Shown: positions 29,688 through 40,639 of the stretch, piece by piece
Layout of the letters: each line of letters starts with the position of its first letter
Position numbering within the stretch: position 1 is the first letter of the stretch
From: Symsagittifera roscoffensis
Taxonomy: Eukaryota; Xenacoelomorpha; Acoela; Convolutidae
Assembly: GCF_963678635.1 (NCBI RefSeq)
Contig: NC_087069.1
Location: 29,056,776 to 29,120,775 of the forward strand
Direction: 5' to 3'
DNA length: 64,000 nucleotides
Notes under the pieces: model-generated
What the model was told of the DNA's origin: nothing
The model's input: only the letters and a program-made list of their open reading frames with translations
Database searches by the model: none
Made by a program: the position numbers and the translations under genes

Positions 29688-30097
29688 TGAGTTAGGACCT
29701 AGTTGGTTAACTCATAGAGTAATTTCGGATAGGGTACACCGTCTGCTCGTCACGCTATCTTATTTTCGGCCGGATAGATTCGTGCAACTTCTTAGTCTAA
29801 TACCGATCCTAATCTTACTCTTATACTATCTAGTCTCAGGTTGTTTAACTAGTCTCTGCTAGGCTCAATAGATCTAGGGTATACTGGTTTATTGCGGCTG
29901 CTGAAGTGCTCGGGAGAGTCCAACTAATTTCTAAGTTAAATTCAAATCTCTCTGGTGCTGAAATTACAAGTAACTTCAGCACTTACAAATAAGTGGGTTG
30001 TTAGTTAGATGGATCATGATTGGTTAATATTAAATACTTTACATTGGTAAAATATCTAAATTATCCAATCATAAAATGTAGTTTAGATCAGGTTCCA
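29688..30097 (-). repeat. 5' LTR of giant element
   Basis: 410 bp. In element orientation it starts TGGAACCTGATC and ends GGTCCTAACTCA. It contains CCAAT-type words, an AATAAA (plus 29888-29893) and an inverted repeat GTGCTGAA...TTCAGCAC (plus 29955-29982) that could form a hairpin. It differs from the 3' LTR at one base. Confidence 0.95.
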
Positions 30098-30101
30098 GTA
30101 T
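30098..30101. repeat. Target-site duplication, right (GTAT)
   Basis: Partner of 11174-11177, directly outside the right LTR. Confidence 0.8.
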
Positions 30102-33100
30102 GCTCCTGCACTGGTGTAAGGTTTAGGTTGATTCCTCAAGCTTTATAACCATTATTTTAAATATTATTCTGATATTCGTGAATAGTACGATTACGATGGA
30201 TATATATATAGTTATAACTATTTTTAAAAAGGTTATGATGATTTTTTCGGTTGTTTTGATGATTTTGATTATTAGTGTGATTGTTTTGATTATTTATTTT
30301 ATTTTGATCATAAAGATATTTATATTTTTACTTCAAAAAATCCTATGATTCTGAATTTTATGGTTATTAAAAAAAGGATAATGATTGTTTTCGTTCTTAT
30401 TATTTTTATCAACATGATTGTTATGATTATGATTGATAATTTTAAATTTTATGATGATAATTAGATCTTTATTCAGATCAGAAAATTGGATTATTGAGAA
30501 ATACTTTCTAAACGATGAGAACTTTGTTTTTTCATAAAACGTTTCTTAGCAATTTTTTTTCACTTAGGTTTTTCTTTTTTGGGTCAATTTATTTTTCCCA
30601 CTCAGTTCATCAAAGAATGGATAACGAAAGAAAAATGCTCAAAACTGATTGACTGATAGTTGGAAATTGCCGGAACATAGTTTGAGCTACGCTTTGAAAG
30701 AGTAAGCGCTGTGGAATCATATCTGTGTACAATAAGTAGAAAAAAGGGAGAAAGATTTTATGCTACAAAAATTTTTGCACTGATTGACCTTTCTACAACT
30801 GAAAGTCTATCTGCGGTAAGAAACCACTGTGCGATGATTTTTTCAAAAATTCAAACATGTGGAAGCCACTCGTTGTTTTATCTTTAACACAAGCATTGCT
30901 GGTATAATTACGCTACAAAAAATAACGAAACCGACGTATGAAGTTGTACAGTGACAATTTTTGTGTGATGATTTTTATACCGAATGAAATATTGAAACTC
31001 AGAAGATTCACTAAGAAAGAATAAAATTACAACCCTTGTTGAAGGAAATCTTTTTAAAGTATGATCAAGATTTTTGAGTTTGGCATGTAATCTTTTCTAC
31101 GTGCGTGCACAAAACTGTAAAGTGAACAAGTTTAAAAAGTGTTTCAGCACCATTAAATTGCATAACACCACTCATTTGTGAGTTTAGTTAACTTCAAAAA
31201 CTAGAATGTGAGAGCTCGTCCCGGGTCGAGGTCCTCGATTTATGCTTCGACTATCTTGACCTAATTTCGGTATGGTTTGACCGGGCTGGACTGAAACAAA
31301 GATGCTCGGTCCAAGCAAGATATGTTCCACTAAAAAAATGTGCTCGTCCGAGCTTGACTGAAGCAGAATATATTTTGACCATGCTCCTCGAACCGGGTTT
31401 CAGAAAAAGGAGCTTAATTAGCATCAAAAAACTGTATATCAAACCATGTTTCTCGATTTTCGCAGTTCTGGGTAACAATTTCAATGTTTCTCTTGTAACA
31501 AATGATCCGTCATCGAAATGCATGAAAAGTAGGGGACGTTCGTGTTAATACTTTTGTTGGTCTTTTCGATATTTTTCTTCTCTTCAACTTCTTGAACAAA
31601 ATTCTACAAATTAAGTTTCAAATCAAACGGTAATTACTTATAGGGACTCATCTCAATTTCGGCTTAAATCAACCTTACCTATGTCTTTGAGCTAGAGCTT
31701 CCTATTTTGCCGGTATTTGTCGAGAAAACATTGCACTTATCTACAAAATTAACACAAATTTTCACATCCAAGAAATTTTTTTTTGATGTGTTTAAAGTAC
31801 TGACCATAGTATGGACTATTGAGGTACACCACGAGTGTGCTTGATGCATTCTGTTTTTCATGAATGAGAATGCAGCTTTCAAACAGAATACTTCTTCTTA
31901 GCTTTCAATGAACTCAAAAAAAAACGGAAAAACATGATCGAAACAAATCTAAATTTAAACAAGGCTAGCCGGTTTTTCTGCAAATAGCAGAGAAAATTCC
32001 GACCATAGTCTTTAAAATTAATCTGCACAAAGAACAGCTTTTTGGCATATTCGACAGTTATTGTAAACTAGGCCCATTGGAAAACAATGTTTAATGGAAA
32101 AGTTACTCTAAAAACGAAAACAAAATTTTAAAAAAAAATTTTTCAAACGATGTCATTTTTCACTATTTGTATTGTTCTGATTGGCCTAAAATGAGGTTGC
32201 ATCTCCAATCTTTTTTTAAAGCTTCAAATGGGCTCACTATTCATTTAAGAGCACTCTATTCGACTTTTTCAAGTAACCGCTCTCTTTTGGACTTTGTTCT
32301 GGGCGAGTATCAAATTTTATCATAAAATCCAGATACAGTAAACGTTTTTTTTGTCCTATGTGTTAGCGGGTCAGCTACCATTTATTGTCAGTATTTCAAC
32401 TAAATTTGATTATTTGTGAGTTGGCTCGATATAATCCACAAACAACCATTACAGCAGCTCATTGCATAAAAATTGGCAATGATGTGTGCGCTCAATCTGA
32501 AAAATAACTGTATAAAACGAATTTAAGTTTACGTATTTTTTGGTAAACACACACAAGTAGAAATAAACATCTTATAAGGTTTAAAAAACTTGAGATCATA
32601 ATACCAACTTGTTTCGGTACAAATTTTTGATTGATAAATTAGCGCAAGCTAGCCAAATCAACCGGTGATTGTCCTTGAGTCAAATTGCTCTTTTTCAAGG
32701 CCAGCCCTAATCAAGGTTGAACCAAATTAGAAACTAAAAACAGTTAAAATGGTCAAAGAGGGTGTAAATTTCTTTTTTAGTATATTAGTATATTAAAACT
32801 TGGGCACTGGGGGACTCAAACCTACGCTGGAACGATCCACTTAGTTTTGGTACATTTGGAATAGTCCGCTGTCCCATCCTGCCTTGTGTGTAGTTTGTTT
32901 TACATGCAATTATACTCTCGGTTACATTTGCGTTGCAACATTTTCCGCCCTGAAGAAACAAGAACTGAAAAGTGCTTAACGAATGTCCCAGTGAGTTCAC
33001 GCGTTGCGGTCATAAAAAGGTGGACCGTGCGCAACCGTCCTGTCCAATATTTAGCGTAACGATTCGAGCGACAGGTTGGTACCCACCCGGACTATCGAAC

Positions 33101-33827
33101 TCGAATCAGCAATAAGAGATCACTTGTCTCAAAATTGATGACTGTTTCGCATCATTGAATATTTTTGACGAGTGAAGAAGGTGTTTAGTAAGCCACTAAG
33201 ATTATTGCTGAAGTAATTTCGCCAGCCTTACTGACAATTTAATCAAATTAATTCACGACAACTCAAGTAACAAAACCAAATCACGGCTAATCTTAATTGC
33301 ATGGGTAACGTCCTTGAACGAATCCAAGTAATCGCCCATAAAAAAATTTACCGTTACGACTGAAGCGGCCTCAGTGTATGTGGACATATTATCATTTGCT
33401 GTTTTTCTCAGTTCGCAATTGATGCGTGTAGGCGAATCCCGTGCTCAAATCTCAAAAATTCAAAGTTAAATTTTTGGAGCAGGTCCGGAGCCAACAATAA
33501 GGACTTATTTAAGGATGTGCGTTGAAACTTAGAAGTTTCATTAAGAAACCTTGCCCCGGGTTAAGGAGGGGATGGTGCGGAAGATACCACTCGCAACCGG
33601 ATCGCTTGGGTGGATCATGGGGTTCGACGGTAACGATCTTGTGTCTCGACGGTTACAGCATGCGGCTCGACGGTTGTGTCTGCGTTTTTTTTCGGTTGTG
33701 TCTGCGAGTCTTTATTTAACTTTTGTTCCAATATTTTAAATTGAGCGAGTTAAAAAGAATACTTGTTTGGTAGACTGACTATTTTATCAACTACAACATC
33801 AGCACAGTGTATTTTTTGCCAATTTGA
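30102..33827. other. Unassigned AT-rich region
   Basis: Mostly A/T-rich with poly-pyrimidine and TGAT-rich stretches (30170-30480). Near 31216 a CCCGGGTCGAGGT word with CTCGAC/GTATG words resembles the reverse complement of the 30-bp repeat at 293-500. Around 33600-33710 there are short repeats of CGACGGTTGTGTCTGCG type. I see no gene I can support. Confidence 0.45.
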
Positions 33828-34151
33828 ATGGTTTCAGAATTAAGGTTGGATAAAGCATATTTAATTGCGGCGGATCGGATATCGATTTATTTGAGAATAC
33901 CATACGATTCCAACTCACACCAGGATTTTATCTGGCCAGTCAAACAAGCATCTTCAACAGCACACTTAAAACACGAAGAAGTAGAACCAACGGACGGTGG
34001 CAACGGACGACTTACGTCCCTACCGATTCGTAAGCGAACAGAGCAAGATCAGCTAAATACACCTCCCAATCAATCCGAAGATGAACTCAATCATTCTAAC
34101 GGTGAGGTAGTAGTCTTGTCCTATGAAAATTTTAAGGTCATCATAGCATAG
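33828..34151 (+). CDS. Hypothetical ORF, 107 aa
   Basis: ATG-started frame with a coding-like composition (charged, Glu/Asn/Ser-rich middle: EEVEPTDGGNGRL, RKRTEQDQLNTPPNQSEDEL). No domain recognised. A TTTCAG word directly after the ATG could be a splice acceptor, so this may be an internal exon. It lies 0.8 kb from the opposite-strand BEL/Pao gag relic and may belong to a transposon. Low confidence that it is a gene. Confidence 0.25.
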   Translation: MVSELRLDKAYLIAADRISIYLRIPYDSNSHQDFIWPVKQASSTAHLKHEEVEPTDGGNGRLTSLPIRKRTEQDQLNTPPNQSEDELNHSNGEVVVLSYENFKVIIA

Positions 34152-34945
34152 GTTTATTGAGTGAGCTTAACACGTGCTACTTGTGGTATTTTCTTCTGCA
34201 AATCATCAAAAGCTTTTTTCGTCTTTTACGTAAGCGAACACGATATCATTTTTGTTCGGCTTGGCGGAAACAGCGAACTGACTCTCTGAGTCTCAACAAT
34301 AGTAGTCGAATTGAAACCACTAGTTGTCAATTTAACAAGCTCGCTTACTAAGACGAGACTGTTAACGAGAGAAGAAGACAAGCAAAAGGGTGTCGATGCG
34401 CAATCACAAAGAGACAACATCAAGAAACTGGTTACATCCAAAGACACACCAGGTGTTTCAATTGTCAACAATTTTATAGATGATTCAAGTTTACTTACAT
34501 CACTAACCGCGGCGTGGTTGGAAATGGTTGTTTTCTCCATGGACCGTTTTGCTCCAACTTAGTTTGAATCATTTGAATTTTCTTTCCATAGAAACTTTTT
34601 ATCAGTTCAACTTTTTTCAACGCTCTGGCTTTAGGCACTTGTTAGCCCTGGTACGTTTTCAAAAACTTTGATTGAGTTGATGCAAGCAAAGCAAAGTTTC
34701 TGTTCAGCTACAAATTTTGCTCGCTCACTGGCATTCTTTCTTTAAAAAAAGCACAATTTCATAGTGCATGACTACGCTTACATAAACCCTACTACGGAAA
34801 CTTAGACTTATCCTGCGTTTTACCAGATAGCTTGATTACTAGAAGTTTCAATTGTTTTTTGCTAAACTTATTTCTCAATTTTTCTCAATTTGAATACAAG
34901 TTCTCAGGCCCCTCGTCTTTTTCTTTTAACAAAAATCAAAAGTGT

Positions 34946-36244
34946 TCAGCTCTGCCCATTTTGTCTAATAGCATGCATGGACCAAGCTTCTTTTTGATTA
35001 GGTGGAAGTTTACTAACAGCGTGATTTAAGAGTTTCACTTTCTTGAGATCATTGTTGAATGACAATGGTTTAAGAACGACTACCAGACCAGATAATGCAG
35101 AAGAGAAACTAATGACATTTTCTGAAATATGCATCTTAAAGGGTGGAAACGTACTCAGCTTATCGAGATGCGCGCTAAGGATAGCTTGAGGTTGACCAAG
35201 TTTCCGTTGCAAGGTGGCCTGTGCATCTTTATAAATAATAACGCCATTAAAGCTAAACTCCGCAATTTCGGTTTTTGTTTTCTCTGTGATGAGTGATCTT
35301 TGAGAACAGCAAAATTAACGGTTGACTCAAATTGACCATAGCATTTGCGCCAGTTTAACGAATAACCGTCGAACTGTGCTAAATTTAATTCAGAAAGATG
35401 ATCTTTGCGGTTATGCACTATTTATTCCGCCAATTCACGAGCGGATACTGGTCTTACCGATGAACAACCTTCGTTAAGGTTAGCAGAAGACATTGCGTAA
35501 TTTTCGTTGACTGGATGATAACCATTATTAGTATTATGGACAAAAAGCGGAAATTCTTGAGAATTAACTGACGGAGTTTCAAAGTACACAGTCTCACCAC
35601 TAGTAAAGGGGACGACTGTGTTACACAGTGGGATAACAGTTGACGAATAAGAAAAAAAATTTTCATCATTACACCATTGAACAGGCATGACAATTAGTGT
35701 TGTAGTTGCCAACCGTCGTGATTTTGCTTTACTTGTATAGTAGTCATTGAGGTTGGGCGACACAGATTGCAGTACAGAGGTTACAATTGTTGCATCTGCA
35801 CTGACGATCATGGCAAGGATGTGTCGAACAAAAAAACCGGTGGAGGCGGCTGGTTTACCCCAGATGATTTGAAGTCACCACCAGAACATACAGGTGACAT
35901 GAAACAAAACTAGTACCGGGCAGTGCCGGCAACGTTGGGACAAGCAGTGATTCAGTTTTTTCTGGTCGTTAGAAGCTACCATTAAACATTTGAACTCATG
36001 ATCTGTTTAGGAACAGCAGATGATGGTGTCTAATTTGTGCACTAGAATGTATATAGCCAACTGGGAATGAAACGGATAGAGTGGAAGCCTGCAATAGCAA
36101 AAAGCTTGCAATGCCAAATTGAGGCATAGCCCGATATTCATGACTATAGAATCCAGGGTCACTCGATGCTCCGTGCTTTTGGTTATAACCATTACTTGTG
36201 TTATTTGCATGAACTAGACTGGCAGAATTTGTCGGTTCTGACAT
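34946..36244 (-). pseudogene. BEL/Pao-type retrotransposon gag, broken
   Basis: Read on the minus strand from ATG at 36244. The N-terminal part is Asn/Ser/Tyr-rich. Then LNLAQFDGYSLNWRKCYGQF and, in a shifted frame, ATLQRKLGQPQAILSAHL, SALSGLVVVLKPLSF and VSKLPPNQKEAW give the order typical of BEL/Pao Gag (the F-DG-x-x-W-x-x-F segment, then L-x-x-LG-P, then KLP-x-x-x-x-x-W). An in-frame stop near 35420 and at least one frameshift near 35210 show it is dead. No LTRs or pol domains were recognised around it. The class is from my knowledge of the family; I am fairly sure of it. Confidence 0.65.
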
Positions 36245-37975
36245 TTTCCGTATTTGGAAGCAGGCTTTAAAAAATCTTGAGCCGAAGTATTGTCAGGTGG
36301 CACTCATGTACTAACAGAAAACTACCCAAGCATTAGTTCTATTGGACTCACTCCTGTCAAGTTGTTTTCCTCGTAAACATCAGATGATTTATTCTTACGT
36401 TCAACTGCCTTCATTTTCATTTCTAATAGTTGCTTTTTATGACTTTCTGTTAATTGCTGCGGTTTTTAGACGCTTTTTTTGCTCCTTAAGCATTATAGGT
36501 TCTTGATACTACCTTCCCAGCTCATGCCGTTTCTCACTGCTCACACATGCTGACGACATAGTCGACTGTTCACGCACGCCGACTCTATAATGTGAAAAGT
36601 CGAAAAGAGTAAAAAGACTGAATAGTCAAGACACTCAAAAAATTGAAGTTTTTTATCATAGGATGAAAAAATCCAAATTAACATTCAATTTTTTCTATTT
36701 CAAAATTAATACTTTCAAACTTGTTGAATTGTCAAACTGAATTTTCGGTTAGATTTTTTATTTTTTTTCTTCAAGGAGACTTCTGATAAAGCAAGATTCG
36801 ACTTGAATTTTTATTCAGAAGCGAAAGTGGGCTTTGAACCACTTGCCATACAAAACAAATGATTAAAATTAATTAAAAGGAAAAATCAAAACTTAAAACA
36901 AAAACTTCCAAAAAAATGGTTTTTTTTTGGTCAAAAAAGTTTTCAAAAATCTTTTACAAAAGCCAAAAAATTTACTGCACTAGAAAAGACTTTCATAAAG
37001 GTCCCTTCTGCGGAAAGTAGGATGACAAAAACAAGCAGGGAGACGATAGTTTGCAAAAATTAGGTCCCGACTGGATAAAATTCCTGCACTTTGTTGCCTC
37101 AAGCATGAGTGTTAACAATTCGCCAAATTCGCTTGACTTTGAGATTGTAACATTTTTTTAACCAGTTTTACGAGCAAACACTGTAAGCAAAGTTATTTAA
37201 GGGGAAAAATCTAGTACCTGATACTGATTCCAAACGTTAAAAAAATATATTTATAAAATTGGCAAAAACAGTTGCTTGGAAATATAATTAAACTGTAACG
37301 CTACGCTTTTCCAAACCATAGAAGTTATCCGCAGCAATTTTGGAAAAATAAAAAAAAGACCAAGATTTGAAGCTGTTCAATTCATTAAAATTAAATTGAC
37401 AGAAAGCTTTCATCATATTCAACAAAAACGATACGAATAAAAAACGGCGAATAATATTCGCAAGGCTGACTGTTTTTTTTTTTTGCAACGTAACTGCAAC
37501 AAGTATGTAGAGTTTTCTATAAGGCTGTCAAGCACTTCGCCATAATGCTGTCCACCTTTCTCGAGCTGCAGCTCTTCGTTATAACTTGATTTAAGATAAC
37601 AGCTGACTTTTTAGAAGAGCTGGTCTGTTTAAAAGCTGGTCTTTTTTGTAAAAGCATTTTGCTCCTGAAACTCTTGAAAACAGAACATTTCTTGTTAGAT
37701 AAAATTGTGTAAAAAATGGAAGCTGAATAAAAATGAAGAAGAGTTACAAATACACAAGGTGTTCATGACTAGCATAAGATTCCAACAGCAATTTGACACA
37801 ATATTGGCAATTCCAGAACGGCACAACAGAAAAAAATCGAGCAACAGGCACTGGAAAAAGGCGACAGGCTCTGACGCAAGTGGAAAAAACCAACCTGTGC
37901 TCAAAATCATTTCTTAAACCACGCCGAAGTCTTTTTATAATTCGCGCTGCCAACGTTTTTGTTTTAAGTCATGTC
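36245..37975. other. No gene recognised
   Basis: AT-rich region with several homopolymer runs. The short overlapping frames on both strands near 37700-37990 show no recognisable domain. Confidence 0.45.
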
Positions 37976-38340
37976 AGCCCAGGTCGAGGTGCGTGACGAA
38001 TTTTTCGACTTTGTCTGTCGTGGAAAAGTTAATTCCGCGACCAAAAATCCCTAGTCTGGACAGGGTTTTAAATCGCGGATAACATCTGCTATCTCAGTCG
38101 CTATGGTCGAAAAAGGTTTCGACCGCCGCGACTAATTTATCGATCAACCGGGACTATTTTTTTGACCACCGCGACTAACTTTCTCTCGATTGCGCCTGTC
38201 ATGGTTAACTTTCCTTTGGTCGTGCCGATCGCGGTTATTTTTCCTTCGGTCGCGCCGGTCGCGGACACATTGCCTCGGTCCGCAAAGTCTGGAAATACCA
38301 AGTATTGGTCGCGGTGATCCAAAAATATCCAATTTCTGTC
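37976..38340. repeat. GC-richer degenerate repeat block
   Basis: Locally GC-rich block of imperfect ~30-40-bp repeats around CCGCGACTAA(C/T)TT and GGTCGCGCCGGTCGCGG. It begins beside a GGTCGAGGTGCGTGACG word like the one flanking the 30-bp repeat at the left end of the window. The Arg/Asp-rich frames here are by-products. Confidence 0.5.
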
Positions 38341-38662
38341 ACATCCGTCTGATCATAAAAGCACAACCTCGACCAAGGAGGCCATGAGACCATTTAAGCT
38401 GTGGCACGATTTAATAGAAACAGTATGGCGCGAGTACGAAGTTTGGTCGTGATACAACTCGTAAATTATCTTCTTAAGTCGCAGTTCTCGACTTATTTTT
38501 TGACCGTGAGTCCCCAATATCTTAGCATACTTCTCCAACTTTGCTGCCCAAAAGCTCGCCATTACTTACCAGCCTGACTGGCTGCAGCAGACTGTCTTTT
38601 TCTGTCATCGTCTGCTCGGCAATTATTTTGTAGATTAAGGGAATTGCTTCCCTACGTTCGTA

Positions 38663-38691
38663 CTCTCCTCTCTCTCTCTCTCTCTCTCTCT
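38663..38691. repeat. (CT)n microsatellite
   Basis: About 13 uninterrupted CT units after a CTCTCCTC lead-in. Confidence 0.9.
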
Positions 38692-38707
38692 ACTTTAACG
38701 ACACCGC

Positions 38708-39411
38708 AAAGTGGTTCCTTGGGTAGTGAATTCAGCGGGGCAACCTAGATTCACTACTAACTACAATCCCAAAAGGGTTAAGTTGGTGGCAATTATTCTG
38801 TACTGTAGCATGGTACTTGCTTCCTCCTTGTGTACTGCTTTGAAGGCTGTCTCGTCCACACGATACAATCGAAAGAATATCCAATCCTAATTAAATTCAG
38901 AAACTATAAGTCCAAGTACACAAGTCCAAATCCGGGATATAACCTTATAAACTAATAAAGAGGAAAAGGTCCGCGATTTATCAGCACAACTTTTTAACTG
39001 CAACTCAACTTCAACTAACTCAACTTAACAATTATCTCTTTCTAGAGAGCCCTAAATAACCAATTGCACACAACAACTTCACTAAAACACCCAGCTCGGC
39101 CTGCTAAAAATAATAATATCTCTACGGATCACTATTCTTTTGAAGTGCTTTAACTGGTTTTGTTAGCTTCAAGAATAAATTTTGTCACTCTGATGAGAAC
39201 CAATTATCTACTGTCTCTGCTATAATTGTTCTAATTTTTGGAGGTTCTCCAATACTTTTTAAATTCAAATCATTATTTAATTTTAGTTTTATTTAAGGCA
39301 CGCAGTGACTTAACTAAAACTACGTCCCTAATGACTACGTCTTATGATTACGTCCCTTCATCCCTGTCAACACTACCACGTTCCAATTTCGGTTTCTCTT
39401 ATCAATCTCTT
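38708..39411. repeat. Dispersed repeat family X, partial copy
   Basis: Same orientation as the copy at 6186. Shared words include TAGTGAATTCAGCGGGG, GGCTGTCTCGTC, TATAACCT, TCTAGAGAG, AACCAATTATCTAC-type and CCACGT(T/G)CCAATTTCG. It ends at ATCAATCTCTT, directly where the 326-bp segment that follows the protease gene begins. Confidence 0.75.
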
Positions 39412-39737
39412 CCCTGAAATTGGAAACGTGGCGTGGGAACTTTTCGTGGGAACTGGCAAAGTCAACTCGAACGGAGAGAAGAGTTTCATATGCAATGCTC
39501 AATTTTGACCTACCTAAAACAAGCAGGGTTGATTTAGATAGCACTGGTAAGACTAAGTTTATATCGAAATTGAACCAATGTAAAATAAAAAAAATTAAAT
39601 CGAAGTATCTACATTATAAAATAAATAAAATTTCTCACGAGCATTTTTAAGTATTTGATCGAACATTTTTTACTACGACTTGAATAGTTGAAATTATTGA
39701 ACATGTTGTTTCGTAAATATCAAAAATTGAATTTATT
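39412..39737 (-). repeat. Protease 3' flank, shared with the 1.5-kb tandem array
   Basis: 326 bp running from the protease stop codon outward. The reverse complement occurs in each full unit of the array (48102-48426, 49619-49942, 51135-51453) at high identity, for example CTACGACTTGAATAGTTGAA and AAGCAGGGTTGATTTAGATA. Read as the protease 3' UTR, it contains AATAAA overlapping the stop codon. Either the array captured this flank, or a mobile segment inserted exactly at the gene's end. Confidence 0.8.
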
Positions 39738-40545
39738 AAGCGTTGTTTACAATCCAATCAACGTATTCGAAAACATTCGTATAAACCTCCGGATAGTGTT
39801 GGTCAGAGTAACATCCGCGAACTCCGAAGGACACAATTCCAAGTAACTCAGAACCACAGCTTCCGGCGTCATTAAAACATGAGTCTTTGCTGAAAAGTGG
39901 ACCTCCGCTGTCGCCATTGCATGCACTTGTGATTTCATCAGTGCCACCAGTGCAAAGCTGGGCACCTGTTACGAACGGCCAATATGATTGACAAACATCC
40001 AGCGGAACTATCGGAACAGTAGCTTCTTTCAATGCCTTTTGCAGCGATTTACTTCTACCGGAGACCATCAGGGAATCAGTGGTCCAAGGTTCTGTCAAGC
40101 CCCATCCTGCAACTATAGCCGATGATCCACTGAAAGATGATTTTGGAGTATTAATCGGCGCAACATAGTTATTGTATGCCAGACTTCCATCCAGGAAAAT
40201 CAAAGCAATGTCATTGGCATATGAGTTGTAACCGGAGTGGATGGTATAACTTTTTACTCTGATGAGCTGCCCATGTTTTCTATCATTGGAGTTGGTAGTT
40301 CCAGCCAATATCTGATACCTGTCTGCAGATTCACCCAAGCAATGAGCTGCTGTAATGATTGTTTTTGCATTATATATTGAGCCTCCGCATATATGGCCCC
40401 ACAATGTTTGTATGCTGACGATGAACGGTATCTCGCCAGCTATAACATTTGTGCCGTTAATAATCTCAGTTATATCTGGCTTTCTTGGGTAAGCTTCAAT
40501 AGCAAGCCCGAACGAAGCCACAGCGAAGGCAATTAACTGAAACAT
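39736..40545 (-). CDS. Secreted S1-family serine protease, 269 aa
   Basis: ATG at 40545 (the frame is open further upstream but without ATG). Signal peptide at 1-18 (MFQLIAFAVASFGLAIEA), short propeptide, then mature start IING (residue 28). The catalytic triad is complete: H68 in TAAHC, D112 in NDIALI, S213 in GDSGGP. Six positions before the Ser, the residue equivalent to trypsin Asp189 is Ser (SACNGDSGG), so specificity should be chymotrypsin- or elastase-like. The residue before IING is Glu, so trypsin-type activation is unlikely. The cysteine pattern includes an extra pair around SCFNDAGSC. Single exon, unusual for animal proteases and compatible with a retrocopy or intron loss. Acts outside the cell, probably in digestion. 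A TATA-like TTAAATAC lies about 90 bp upstream. Confidence 0.95.
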   Translation of the reverse strand: MFQLIAFAVASFGLAIEAYPRKPDITEIINGTNVIAGEIPFIVSIQTLWGHICGGSIYNAKTIITAAHCLGESADRYQILAGTTNSNDRKHGQLIRVKSYTIHSGYNSYANDIALIFLDGSLAYNNYVAPINTPKSSFSGSSAIVAGWGLTEPWTTDSLMVSGRSKSLQKALKEATVPIVPLDVCQSYWPFVTGAQLCTGGTDEITSACNGDSGGPLFSKDSCFNDAGSCGSELLGIVSFGVRGCYSDQHYPEVYTNVFEYVDWIVNNA

Positions 40546-40631
40546 TCTCGAATTGATTTGAACAGATGTTACAGTTTTCAAAAAACTAGAATAATTGAAG
40601 AAATTGAATGAAATAAATCGAGGTGCATCAA

Positions 40632-40639
40632 GTATTTAA
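40632..40639 (-). promoter_or_regulatory. Possible TATA box of protease gene
   Basis: Minus-strand TTAAATAC about 90 bp before the ATG, leaving room for a ~60-nt 5' UTR. Weak match only. Confidence 0.3.

Larger units (their letters stand above)
11178..30097 (-). mobile_element. Giant env-bearing Ty3/gypsy LTR retroelement (18.9 kb)
   Basis: Complete, apparently young LTR element read on the minus strand. Support: 410-bp direct repeats at both ends with a single difference (11190 G versus 29700 T), TG...CA LTR ends in element orientation, a 4-bp GTAT duplication outside both ends, a primer site 2 nt inside the 5' LTR, and Gag-Pol in the gypsy order PR-RT-RH-IN. Downstream of pol are two small hydrophobic ORFs, a 378-codon ORF, an 872-aa glycoprotein and a 601-aa ORF. 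Upstream of gag are two accessory ORFs. The length is more than twice the usual 5-9 kb of animal Ty3/gypsy or errantivirus elements. Giant relatives are known (planarian Burro, plant Ogre), but I know of none with this gene set. All main ORFs are uninterrupted, which argues for recent activity. Confidence 0.95.

Noticed and set aside
31251-31548. 90-codon minus frame, possibly transposase-like
   Set aside because: No recognisable motif; the region resembles a dispersed repeat.
32805-32835. GGTTTGAGTCC-type word suggesting a tRNA-derived SINE
   Set aside because: No acceptor stem, anticodon arm or A box could be found around it.
37744-37996. Overlapping frames on both strands near 37.7-38.0 kb
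   Set aside because: No domain, no splice support, and the same sequence is open on several frames, which suggests chance.
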